DNA of 64,000 nucleotides from Marinomonas shanghaiensis (lineage in GTDB: Bacteria > Pseudomonadota > Gammaproteobacteria > Pseudomonadales > Marinomonadaceae): contig NZ_QGOK01000026.1 in NCBI RefSeq assembly GCF_003259175.1, positions 1-64,000 of the forward strand, read 5' to 3'. A program made the position numbers and the translations under genes. Below the pieces are notes generated by a model that was not told the origin of the DNA, made no database searches, and saw only the letters and a program-made list of their open reading frames with translations. This document shows positions 55,500-64,000 of this stretch, one piece after another; positions within the stretch are counted from its first letter, which is position 1; every line of letters begins with the position of its first letter.

Positions 55500-56708
55500 T
55501 TATTTTTTACTTGGCGCTGGTTTCTTCTTTTTACTTTTCTTGCTACTAGGTGAGCGTGCTTTGGTTTTAGGTTCTAGACCTTCGATGCGTCCAAATTTGA
55601 TGTTGGCTTGCATGAATCGTTGAATTTTTTCGATCATAGGCAAGTCATTGATGTCGATTAAGGAAATGCAATCGCCCGGTTCGCCTTCTCGAGAAGCGCG
55701 TCCTGCTCGGTGGATATAAGAATCGGCTTTACGTGGTAAGCGAAGGTTAACAACGGTGTTGATTTCGGGTAGGTCGATCCCGCGTGATGCAACATCGGTT
55801 GCGACCAAGACTTGCAAGCGGCCACGTTTCATTTGTTTCATGTGCTCACTGCGGTCACCTTGTTTCATTTCACCGTGCAAACCATCACACATTAAGCCCA
55901 TTTTGCGAATTCGTTGCACCCAAACATCGACATGCTCACGGTTAGATACAAACAGTACTGCTTGTTGAACACGATCTTGGGTGAGCAGATGTTTCAATAC
56001 GGCTTCTTTGTGCTCTTCGCTGTCAACGCGATACGCGATTTGACGAATTTGGCTAGGAACAGTGCGAGATGACTCACCTAGGCGAATTTGTTGTGTTTCG
56101 CTGTTTAGCAATGCGCTGGCAAAACGCCCCATTTTTTCGCCTTCTAATGTGGCGGAAAACATCAGCGTTTGGTGTTCTTGTGGTAATTCTTTGGCAATAT
56201 GATTGATAGCGCTAACAAACCCCATGTCTAGCATGCGGTCAGCTTCGTCGATAACAAAGTAAGTCACATCGGTGAGATCGAGCCAGCGTTTTTCATCCAA
56301 CTCGACCAATCGACCTGGTGTGGCCACAAGGATGTCGCATGGTTCGCTTAATTGTTGTTGTTGCATGCCGTAGGGTGTGCCACCAATAATCAGGTGTGAC
56401 TGGATGCGTGTGTGTTTGGTTAGTTGTTCAACGACATTAAAAATTTGACGTGCAAGCTCTCGGCTTGGGGCCAATATCAGTACCTTTGGTGCTGTGGTGG
56501 ATTGTTCATCACGGTCAAGAATATGCTGAATAGCTGGTGCGCAGAAGGCAATGGTTTTGCCTGTGCCTGTAGGGGCGGTGGCAAGAAGGTCTGAACCATC
56601 TAGAGCAATTGGAATGGCTTGTTCTTGGATCTCTGTTGGGGTTTCGAAGCCAAGATCACTAATGGCTTGTTCTATGGTGGCATCCAAATCTAATTCAGCA
56701 AATGACAT
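55500..56708 (-). CDS. srmB: DEAD-box RNA helicase (SrmB-like)
   Basis: About 402 residues. Q motif FETPTEIQEQAIP, Walker A APTGTGKT, motif Ib and TPGR, DEAD in VIDEADRMLDMG, SAT in MFSATLEG, and HRAGRASR motif VI, then a short Lys/Ser-rich tail. The first residues SFAELDLDATIEQAI and ATLEGEKMGRFA resemble SrmB, which helps large-subunit ribosome assembly; RhlE is the alternative. ATG at 56708 gives the family N-terminus; 56744 is an in-frame extension. Confidence 0.9.
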   Translation of the reverse strand: MSFAELDLDATIEQAISDLGFETPTEIQEQAIPIALDGSDLLATAPTGTGKTIAFCAPAIQHILDRDEQSTTAPKVLILAPSRELARQIFNVVEQLTKHTRIQSHLIIGGTPYGMQQQQLSEPCDILVATPGRLVELDEKRWLDLTDVTYFVIDEADRMLDMGFVSAINHIAKELPQEHQTLMFSATLEGEKMGRFASALLNSETQQIRLGESSRTVPSQIRQIAYRVDSEEHKEAVLKHLLTQDRVQQAVLFVSNREHVDVWVQRIRKMGLMCDGLHGEMKQGDRSEHMKQMKRGRLQVLVATDVASRGIDLPEINTVVNLRLPRKADSYIHRAGRASREGEPGDCISLIDINDLPMIEKIQRFMQANIKFGRIEGLEPKTKARSPSSKKSKKKKPAPSKK

Positions 56709-56836
56709 GTAAACTCTCTGTAGCGGGATAAATGGCAAGACCACTTATGAATTTCATAAATTACTTATGGTTATCATAATAAATATGGGCCTATAGCCAC
56801 TATAATGGACTGTATTGTTTGTCATGATACCTTGTT

Positions 56837-56866
56837 TTTTGAGGTTTCGAAATCGAAACCTCAAAA
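56837..56866 (+). promoter_or_regulatory. 13-bp perfect inverted repeat between divergent genes
   Basis: TTTTGAGGTTTCG (56837-56849) and CGAAACCTCAAAA (56854-56866) flank AAAT. No T-tract follows on either strand and no gene ends here, so it is more likely an operator or a 5' UTR hairpin of the gene starting at 56941 than a terminator. Confidence 0.5.
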
Positions 56867-56940
56867 GGTCTGTGGGATAAGTTAGACCCTTTGTGTGGTT
56901 TGTTCTAAAATACAAGCAAATATTGATAAGAAGACAGGTT

Positions 56941-57501
56941 ATGTTGTTATCGGATGAGTTAGTCACCACTCAAACCATGAAGTGGGTTAAAGACTTTATT
57001 GTGGCGTTAAATGTTTGTCCTTTTGCTAAACGTGAAGTGGAGAAGCAAAGTGTTCGTTGTGTGGTGTTGCGTTCAAAGAAAATGGATGTGGCCTTAGAAG
57101 AGCTGATGGCTGAAGTGCAATGGTTAGATGAACATCCAGAGACCGAAACAACGCTGTTGATTTTTCCTACTCTATTTAAAGACTTTCACCGTTACCTAGA
57201 TTTTGTGGAAACGGCAGAAAATCTCATGTTTGATCAAGGTTGTGAGGGTGTTTATCAGTTAGCGACTTTTCATCCTGATTATTGTTTTTCTGGCGCCGAA
57301 CCCGATGATGTTTCCAACTATACTAATCGTTCACCTTACCCTATGTTGCACTTGCTGAGGGAGGCGAGTGTGGATAAAGCGATTGAGTTTTTCGGCGATA
57401 CATCGGAAATACCAAATCGCAATATTGAAAAAATGGAAGAGATTGGGAAGTCTAAGTTAGACGATATATTTGCAACCTGTATGAAAGCAGATAACGACTG
57501 A
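56941..57501 (+). CDS. DUF1415 family protein
   Basis: 186 residues from the ATG at 56941, which follows AAGACAGG; an upstream ATG at 56893 is in frame but has no ribosome site. Characteristic segments are WVKDFIVALNVCPFAKRE near the start and YQLATFHPDYCFSG and NRSPYPMLHLLRE in the middle. Widespread in gammaproteobacteria, function unknown. Conserved Cys and His suggest a catalytic or metal role. Confidence 0.88.
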   Translation: MLLSDELVTTQTMKWVKDFIVALNVCPFAKREVEKQSVRCVVLRSKKMDVALEELMAEVQWLDEHPETETTLLIFPTLFKDFHRYLDFVETAENLMFDQGCEGVYQLATFHPDYCFSGAEPDDVSNYTNRSPYPMLHLLREASVDKAIEFFGDTSEIPNRNIEKMEEIGKSKLDDIFATCMKADND

Positions 57502-57580
57502 TTAGAGATTTAAAATTATCTGTATTGCGCTTGTGAATGAAGTGCGTATAGTGCGAAAAAAATTGCTTGCCGGAGAACTC

Positions 57581-58414
57581 ATGGCTACACAAATTGGGCG
57601 TTTAAATACATTAAGAATTGTGAAAGAGAAAGATTTTGGGGTGTATTTAGACGCCGATCAATTAGGCGAAATTTTATTGCCTAAACGTTATGTGCCAAAA
57701 GGTGCAACGATTGATGACGACGTGGAAGTGTTCGTCTATTTAGATTCTGATGATAAATTGATTGCTACGACGGATTTTCCCAAAGCTCAGGTTGGTGAAT
57801 TTGCTGCGTTGACCTCGATAGCGGTAAATCAGGTGGGGGCTTTTTTTGACTGGGGACTACCAAAAGACTTACTTGTGCCTTTTAGTCAACAGAAAACTCG
57901 GGTTGAAGAAGGCGAAACGCATCTTCTCTTTATTTATTTGGACAATATTACTAACCGAATTGTAGCAACCACAAAGGTAGATGCTTTACTTAATCGTGAA
58001 GCTGCGCCCTATCGAGTGGGTGACAAGGTTTCTATCATCATAGGAGATAAAACGAACATCGGTTTTAAGTGTGTTATCGATAATCGCTTCTGGGGGGTGT
58101 TGTTTTTTGAAGATGCTTTCAGGCAGTTGAGAAAAGGCGAAAAAACCACGGGCTTTATTAAGCAAATGCGTGAAGATGGTAAGATTGATCTAAGCTTGCA
58201 AGAAGTTGGTTATAAAAAAGTGCGCAACATTCTGGATGACATTTTGGACTATCTGGATGTTCAAGGTGGTGAATCCCCGTTAACCGATAAAGCTTCTCCA
58301 GAAGCCATCTATGCGGTCTTTAAAGTGAGTAAAGCCACGTATAAAAAAGCGTTAGGTGCCCTTTATAAAGAGAAAAAAATACTCTTAACCAAAGAAAAAA
58401 TCACCAAGATTTAA
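57581..58414 (+). CDS. S1 RNA-binding domain protein, CvfB-like
   Basis: About 277 residues. ATG at 57581 has GGAG upstream and gives the family N-terminus TQIGRLNTLRIVKEKDFGVYLD. Tandem S1-type beta barrels (about 5-65, 70-130, 140-210) precede a C-terminal winged helix (residues about 225-275, ending KEKKILLTKEKI). CvfB proteins are RNA-binding virulence or growth factors in firmicutes; the role here is unknown. Confidence 0.88.
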   Translation: MATQIGRLNTLRIVKEKDFGVYLDADQLGEILLPKRYVPKGATIDDDVEVFVYLDSDDKLIATTDFPKAQVGEFAALTSIAVNQVGAFFDWGLPKDLLVPFSQQKTRVEEGETHLLFIYLDNITNRIVATTKVDALLNREAAPYRVGDKVSIIIGDKTNIGFKCVIDNRFWGVLFFEDAFRQLRKGEKTTGFIKQMREDGKIDLSLQEVGYKKVRNILDDILDYLDVQGGESPLTDKASPEAIYAVFKVSKATYKKALGALYKEKKILLTKEKITKI

Positions 58415-58434
58415 TGTAAAAAGGATTACCAAAA

Positions 58435-58465
58435 GCTGCTAAGCAATGCTTAGCAGCTTTTTTTT
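58435..58465 (+). terminator. Terminator overlapping the panE 3' end
   Basis: GCTGCTAAGC (58435-58444) pairs perfectly with GCTTAGCAGC (58448-58457) around AAT, followed by T8. The panE-like stop codon (58439-58441, minus strand) lies inside the stem, so both convergent genes share it. Confidence 0.92.
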
Positions 58466-59386
58466 GATCTCTTCGCGCTGTTCTGCAAAGGCGACGCCTT
58501 CGTACAATAGGCGCTGTACTGGAAGATCAATAGGGCTGTTGTCGAGTAAGAAGCCTGATATAAAACTGTTTTCTGTTTGTCGTTGTAGTCTAACGTCTTC
58601 ATGCATTGATGAGCGATTTAGACGCGTCAGTTGGGCAATTGTGTTGACTCTATTTTTCAGATTGTCTGATGTTAAGTGCTGGCTTTCTTGAGCATAGCTG
58701 AACTGAGGGTGAGTCAAAACACTGGCGAGCTCAGAGAGCGTGGCGCTAATAAGAGGTTTATACTCGTCATTCAAAAGGTCGCCATTGTGTATGTTAAAGA
58801 TGGCTGTAATGGGATTAATAACGGCATTTACGGCTAATTTCTCTATCATTCTTTGGCGGATATTGGTGACGGTAAGGGATTCAATTGGGAAACTCTTCGC
58901 TGGGTCTGATGGTCTCCATTCGCCAAAATAAGTATCTCCTAATCCTGTGTGTTTGATGTGATCAGCTTCTATTTTCAATACGCCTTCACTGGTGATTCCA
59001 GCCCAGAGTGTTTGAGTGTCCAATAGGATGCTTTGCAATTCTTCCTGTGCGCCTATGCCGTTGCACAGGCAAGCTATGTGTGCATCTGGTGTGATGCATC
59101 TCGCAATTTGAGTAAAAGCATTTTTTAAGTCAAAGGATTTTGTGCAAATGAGAACCTTGTCGTATTGGCCAGTAAGGCTTTCAGCAGTGAAACTCTTGAT
59201 TTTATGTTTTGAGACGCTGACTTGTTGATGTCCCTCTTCATCGGTCAGCGATTCGAGGGTGATTTTTTTACCTGGGCTCTCGGACCGATACACTAGATGG
59301 ACTTTATTGCCGAGCTTTTCTAGCTTGCAGGCCCAAAAAAGACCGATAGCGCCAGCGCCGATAACCAACCAAGGCGTGTTCTTCAT
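58439..59386 (-). CDS. panE: 2-dehydropantoate 2-reductase (ApbA/PanE family)
   Basis: NADPH-dependent reduction of ketopantoate to pantoate in coenzyme A synthesis. 315 residues. Rossmann motif VIGAGAIGLFWACKLEKLG at the N-terminus and the catalytic Lys in EKLAVNAVINPITAIFN. Family members with other substrates exist, so the assignment rests on overall similarity. Stands alone. Confidence 0.88.
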   Translation of the reverse strand: MKNTPWLVIGAGAIGLFWACKLEKLGNKVHLVYRSESPGKKITLESLTDEEGHQQVSVSKHKIKSFTAESLTGQYDKVLICTKSFDLKNAFTQIARCITPDAHIACLCNGIGAQEELQSILLDTQTLWAGITSEGVLKIEADHIKHTGLGDTYFGEWRPSDPAKSFPIESLTVTNIRQRMIEKLAVNAVINPITAIFNIHNGDLLNDEYKPLISATLSELASVLTHPQFSYAQESQHLTSDNLKNRVNTIAQLTRLNRSSMHEDVRLQRQTENSFISGFLLDNSPIDLPVQRLLYEGVAFAEQREEIKKKLLSIA

Positions 59387-59469
59387 AATAGGTTTCCATT
59401 AGGTGTTTTATTTCAATCCCTGTTATTATCGCCCCAAAATACATTATTGAAAATGCAAAGGAGCAGAAA

Positions 59470-59955
59470 ATGCCATCATTTGACGTAGTATCTGAGCTAA
59501 ACTGGCACGAGGTCAGTAACGCAGTCGATCAGGCTAACAGAGAAATTACCACTCGTTATGACTTTAAAGGCGTAAAAGCGCACTACGAAATTAAAGACAA
59601 AACCAGTGTGGTGATGGAAGCAGAAGCAGAGCCTCAACTTCGCCAGATGTCAGATATTCTAAATCAAAAACTGGTTGGGCGTGGAATTGATTTAAAGAGT
59701 TTGGAGAAAGAAGACGTTGTAAAGGGAAATATGCGCGCTTCTCAAGCGATTAAAATGAAAGAAGGTCTCGAGTCTGATGAGGCGAAAAGAATTGTTAAAA
59801 TGATCAAAGACAGTAAAGCGAAGGTGCAAGCGCAGATACAAGGCGATCAGCTTCGTGTTACGGGTAAAAAGCGTGACGATCTTCAGGAAGTCATGGCGCT
59901 ATTGCGCAATGCTGACTTAGCGCAACCTGTTCAATTTACGAACTTTAGAGACTAA
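59470..59955 (+). CDS. yajQ: YajQ family cyclic di-GMP/nucleotide-binding protein
   Basis: 161 residues, standard length. MPSFDVVSELNWHEVSNAVDQ and ITTRYDFKGVKA at the N-terminus, and the second half KVQAQIQGDQLRVTGKKRDDLQ, are hallmark segments of the two ferredoxin-like repeats. Members bind cyclic di-GMP in Xanthomonas; earlier work links them to nucleotide/RNA binding. AGGAG precedes the start. Confidence 0.95.
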   Translation: MPSFDVVSELNWHEVSNAVDQANREITTRYDFKGVKAHYEIKDKTSVVMEAEAEPQLRQMSDILNQKLVGRGIDLKSLEKEDVVKGNMRASQAIKMKEGLESDEAKRIVKMIKDSKAKVQAQIQGDQLRVTGKKRDDLQEVMALLRNADLAQPVQFTNFRD

Positions 59956-59992
59956 TGATAGAAGGGCGTGCCATGTTTAATGGCCAACGCCC

Positions 59993-60310
59993 TTATTTTT
60001 TAGAGCGCTCATTGACCATTAACTTATTTCCTATAATGACCCAGCCTTCTTTTTCTAGATGGTTTCTCTGTTTCCAATACGCATCGGTGTTTTCGGCAAA
60101 GCTAATTTTGTGCTGTGCGTTCACCACTCTAAACCAAGGCAGTTTGCTGTCGTTGGGAAGATTTTTCATTAAGTAGCCAACCTGTCGGGCATAACCCGGA
60201 AAGCCTGCTTGTTTTGCCAGTTCGCCATAAGCAATGCATTCCCCTAGGGGGACTTCACTCAGAATGAGGAACACTTGAGATTTAAAGTGCATCATTGCTT
60301 GATTTGTCAT
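59993..60310 (-). CDS. Alkyltransferase-like protein (MGMT family, Atl/YbaZ type)
   Basis: 105 residues with the winged-helix DNA-binding part of O6-alkylguanine alkyltransferases (CIAYGELAKQAGFPGYARQVGYLMKN). The active-site motif PCHRV is replaced by PWFRV, so the acceptor Cys is missing, as in Atl proteins that flag O6-alkylguanine for nucleotide excision repair. Full length for Atl. Convergent with yajQ. Confidence 0.9.
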   Translation of the reverse strand: MTNQAMMHFKSQVFLILSEVPLGECIAYGELAKQAGFPGYARQVGYLMKNLPNDSKLPWFRVVNAQHKISFAENTDAYWKQRNHLEKEGWVIIGNKLMVNERSKK

Positions 60311-60357
60311 ATTTAGCCCTTAGATAAACAACTACACATTAAACAAAGAAGGTAAAT

Positions 60358-60837
60358 ATGAGATTTGCACTTTTGCTTTTCATACTCATACCCGTTATTG
60401 AGCTGTCGGTAATGATAAAGGTTGGTAGCCAAATTGGTGCGCTAGCAACGGTAGGGTTGGTTTTTTTAACCGCTATTGTAGGCATCACACTCATTCGTAA
60501 GCAAGGTTTGGAGACATCATTAAAAGCGCAAGAAAAAATGCGTCGTGGTGAGCTTCCTGCCTCTGAGGTTGCTGAGGGTGTGATGCTGATTTTTGCAGGC
60601 TTATGCTTATTAATGCCGGGTTTTGTGACTGATATTATTGGTGGGTTATTACTTATTCCGCCATTGCGTAAGTTGTTCGCGGCCGGATTGTTAGTGAACT
60701 TTGTTGCATCAATGGTGAAAAGAGGCTCTAAATGGGCGCCCTATGGTAACTATGATGCCCAATCTAAGGGAGAAACCATCGACGGTGAGTATTCAAAAGA
60801 ACCTAAAGACGACAATGAGTTAATAGATAAAAAATAA
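60358..60837 (+). CDS. fxsA: FxsA family inner-membrane protein
   Basis: 159 residues; segments FILIPVIELSVMIKVGSQIGAL, GLVFLTAIVGITLIRKQG and GLCLLMPGFVTDIIGGLLLIPP are the FxsA membrane helices and loops, followed by a polar tail. In E. coli, FxsA excess relieves T7 exclusion by F plasmid. It lies just upstream of groESL, as in many gammaproteobacteria. Confidence 0.93.
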   Translation: MRFALLLFILIPVIELSVMIKVGSQIGALATVGLVFLTAIVGITLIRKQGLETSLKAQEKMRRGELPASEVAEGVMLIFAGLCLLMPGFVTDIIGGLLLIPPLRKLFAAGLLVNFVASMVKRGSKWAPYGNYDAQSKGETIDGEYSKEPKDDNELIDKK

Positions 60838-60849
60838 TTTTTTTCTAGG

Positions 60850-60966
60850 GTTGAAATCGGTTTGTATAGCCGTATATAGAACCATGTTAAAGATTCCTAC
60901 TATGTATGCAGTAGGGTTATCCAGCCAGGGGAGTCCTGGTATTGTTTTAATTGGAGAAGATGATAA
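60850..60966 (+). promoter_or_regulatory. groESL promoter and leader
   Basis: GTTGAAA (60850-60856), 13 bases, then CCGTATATA (60870-60878) resembles a sigma-32 heat-shock promoter (6 of 8 positions in the -10). The leader then forms CCTACT/AGTAGG (60896-60901, 60910-60915) and CCAGG/CCTGG (60925-60929, 60935-60939) hairpins before the GGAGAAG ribosome site. No CIRCE element is present. Confidence 0.5.
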
Positions 60967-61257
60967 ATGAATATTCGTCCTTTGCACGATCGTGTCGTTG
61001 TTCGCCGTAAAGAAGAAGAGACAACAACAGCGTCTGGTATCGTATTGCCTGGATCTGCTACAGAAAAGCCTACACAAGGCGAGGTTTTGGCTGTTGGCAC
61101 TGGTCGTATTCAATCTAACGGTGATGTGCGAGCATTGGCTGTTAGCGTTGGTGACACTGTGTTGTTTGGTCAATACTCTGGTCAAACAGTGAAAATCAAT
61201 GGTGAAGAGCTACTTATCATGAAAGAAGACGAGATTTACGGCGTTATTGAAGCCTAA
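60967..61257 (+). CDS. groES: Co-chaperonin GroES
   Basis: 96 residues forming the seven-membered lid of the GroEL chamber. [17 protein letters not shown] at the start, the mobile loop [14 protein letters not shown] and the C-terminal [14 protein letters not shown] are standard. First gene of the groESL operon, 58 bases before groEL. Confidence 0.98.
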   Translation: MNIRPLHDRVVVRRKEEETTTASGIVLPGSATEKPTQGEVLAVGTGRIQSNGDVRALAVSVGDTVLFGQYSGQTVKINGEELLIMKEDEIYGVIEA

Positions 61258-61312
61258 TCCGTTTTGTAGTTCATATTCGATTTGTAACACTTAAAACAGT
61301 TAAGGGTAATAA

Positions 61313-62957
<1,645 letters not shown>

Positions 62958-62959
<2 letters not shown>

Positions 62960-64000
62960 TGCGACGAGAGTCGCAGAGGTAGCTAGCCTCGCGGGGTTCA
63001 ACGTCAGTAGATACTAACATGAGTTGGTGTCTACACCCAACCCGCAATAAATAGCGTTTATAAAATCCCGATGTTCGGGCGTTAAACCCCGAGCATCGGA
63101 CTCTCTAATGAGAGACTAGAAACTCGGGCGTGCGCGCCTAATTATAAAATGCTGCGAAACCACTCGTAGTTTTATCAAAAGATTCCTCATATCAATGAGG
63201 GCTCTATTCATAAAGGCAAAATCCGTTATCGGACAATGCTCATTTCATAAAGCATACTGAGGTATATCTGCGTTTTAAGGGATTACTGAGGTAGGCAACA
63301 TCGTGTGTTTTTATTACCAACGCTAGCTATCGCTTGCGCGTAAGCTGGTATTTTCATTGTCTCACCTGTTTGCAGGTAGTGAGACCTAATGTTCAGCCAT
63401 TAGTAGCCTAAGGATAGTGCGTCACTGGTAACGGTGGGGTGCGGAGCTTCCTTACAATGTAGTCCCCGAATCGGGTGTATTTTACCGTGAGGTAGATATA
63501 GATGTTGTGAACAACACACAACAAAGACACTAGGCTTGTTGGTATGGTTAACGCATGTGAACTGTTGATAAACACCGTCAACCGCAAAGAGCTAAGTGTT
63601 GTTATAAGGCTCTAACCAAAATGGTATGTGGTTGGTTGTACTCTTCACATCTGGGTACACGCTGACTTTAAACCACCGGTGGATAGACAGAACCTAAACC
63701 AATAGTGTGAAAATGCCGGAACTCGGTAAGCCCGTATCTCTGCCCTCGTGGCAGGCAATCCGTAAGGAGCGCTGTTGGGGATGCGGGTAAAGGAGGATAG
63801 AAAAAGCGAATGCTTTGCTGTAATGGCAGGGATAGGGGTTTGAACTTTGCCCCAACTCGAAAGAGTGCAGACTTCTATCTGGTCTTTAATCGTGTGAAAG
63901 CCTGTAAAGCTTTCTGTAGTAGAAAGTACGAGTCTTTGACTCAATAAATATGAACACCCACAGGGGAAAGATTTATTCCCCTGTGGGGATAAATCCGCCT
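62958..64000 (+). mobile_element. Group II intron, 5' ribozyme part, inserted at the groEL stop codon (continues past window)
   Basis: From the groEL stop to the window end there is no ORF but dense RNA structure. Segments at 63714-63860 (CCGGAACTCGGTAAGCCC, then the GGCAATCCGTAAGGAGC and GGTAAAGGAGGATAGAAAAAG stretches) match, from memory, conserved parts of gammaproteobacterial chloroplast-like group II introns. Hairpin TGTAC/GTACA (63637-63641, 63655-63659) exposes a 13-nt loop whose bases 63645-63651 pair perfectly with groEL 62953-62959, as EBS1 with IBS1. A 10-bp hairpin at 63957-63987 probably opens domain IV; the reverse transcriptase gene should follow outside the window. The exact 5' end is uncertain: GTGCG also occurs at 63130 and 63417. 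Confidence 0.8.

Noticed and set aside
59993..60310. Functional O6-methylguanine methyltransferase
   Set aside because: The acceptor Cys of PCHRV is replaced by Trp, so it is an alkyltransferase-like protein, not an enzyme.
63065..63070. ATCCCG as an EBS2 partner for CGGGAT (62947-62952)
   Set aside because: A 6-base match is likely by chance over 1 kb and the segment is sequestered in its own CCCGA/TCGGG hairpin.
63645..63944. 99-residue antisense ORF near the window end
   Set aside because: It lies over the structured ribozyme part of the group II intron; no ribosome site or family.

Overview
The window reads as chromosomal DNA of a marine gammaproteobacterium of the Oceanospirillales, most likely Marinomonas or a close relative. 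That placement is inferred from gene content and protein character (ectoine uptake genes, compact coaE-yacG-pil cluster, low-to-mid 40s %GC by eye); no database search was possible. Nearly all genes are intact and tightly packed, and no tRNA, CRISPR array or prophage was seen.

Layout. 1-240: a 5S rRNA-like sequence carrying several insertions, then a strong terminator. 398-2647: a QseBC/PmrAB-type two-component system led by a small membrane ORF. 3083-6061: ehuBCDA, an ectoine/hydroxyectoine ABC importer. 6182-8784: a ZIP metal transporter, a BenE-family permease and its GntR-type regulator. 8763-10666 (minus): a small histidine kinase and a TPR response regulator. 10693-15285 (minus): a compact type IV pilus/type II secretion assembly cluster (pilin, ATPase, platform protein, prepilin peptidase) joined to coaE and yacG. 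15374-19559 (minus): pta, ackA, nadC. 20537-25222: aceE-aceF behind a long structured leader. 25597-28735: msrB, a tiny very acidic protein, a GFA protein, a two-part flavin-barrel-like protein and a dienelactone hydrolase-like protein.

28795-43147 is one catabolic locus for galactosides: sugar ABC importer, alpha-galactosidase (GH36), beta-galactosidase (GH42) and the oxidative De Ley-Doudoroff-type route (sugar dehydrogenase, lactonase, aldonate dehydratase, DgoK, DgoA), under an IclR regulator. Three related operator-like palindromes sit at the two control points. 43375-48039 is a NikA/DppA-type ABC importer whose promoter overlaps a near-consensus Zur box, which suggests zinc or zinc-metallophore uptake.

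48237-51636: a small secreted protein, leuA, an Lrp/AsnC regulator and ribA. 51833-55426 is a three-gene envelope operon (Sel1-like protein, DUF4105 lipoprotein, coiled-coil protein) bracketed by two identical 37-bp terminator repeats; it looks like an inserted cassette. 55500-60837: DEAD-box helicase, DUF1415 protein, CvfB-like S1 protein, panE-like reductase, yajQ, an alkyltransferase-like protein and fxsA. 60967-62959 is groES-groEL. Right at the groEL stop codon the sequence becomes the 5' ribozyme part of a group II intron, which runs off the window end. A loop in the intron pairs perfectly over 7 bases with the last bases of groEL, so the intron appears to have targeted the termination codon of an essential gene. 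This is the most striking signal here.
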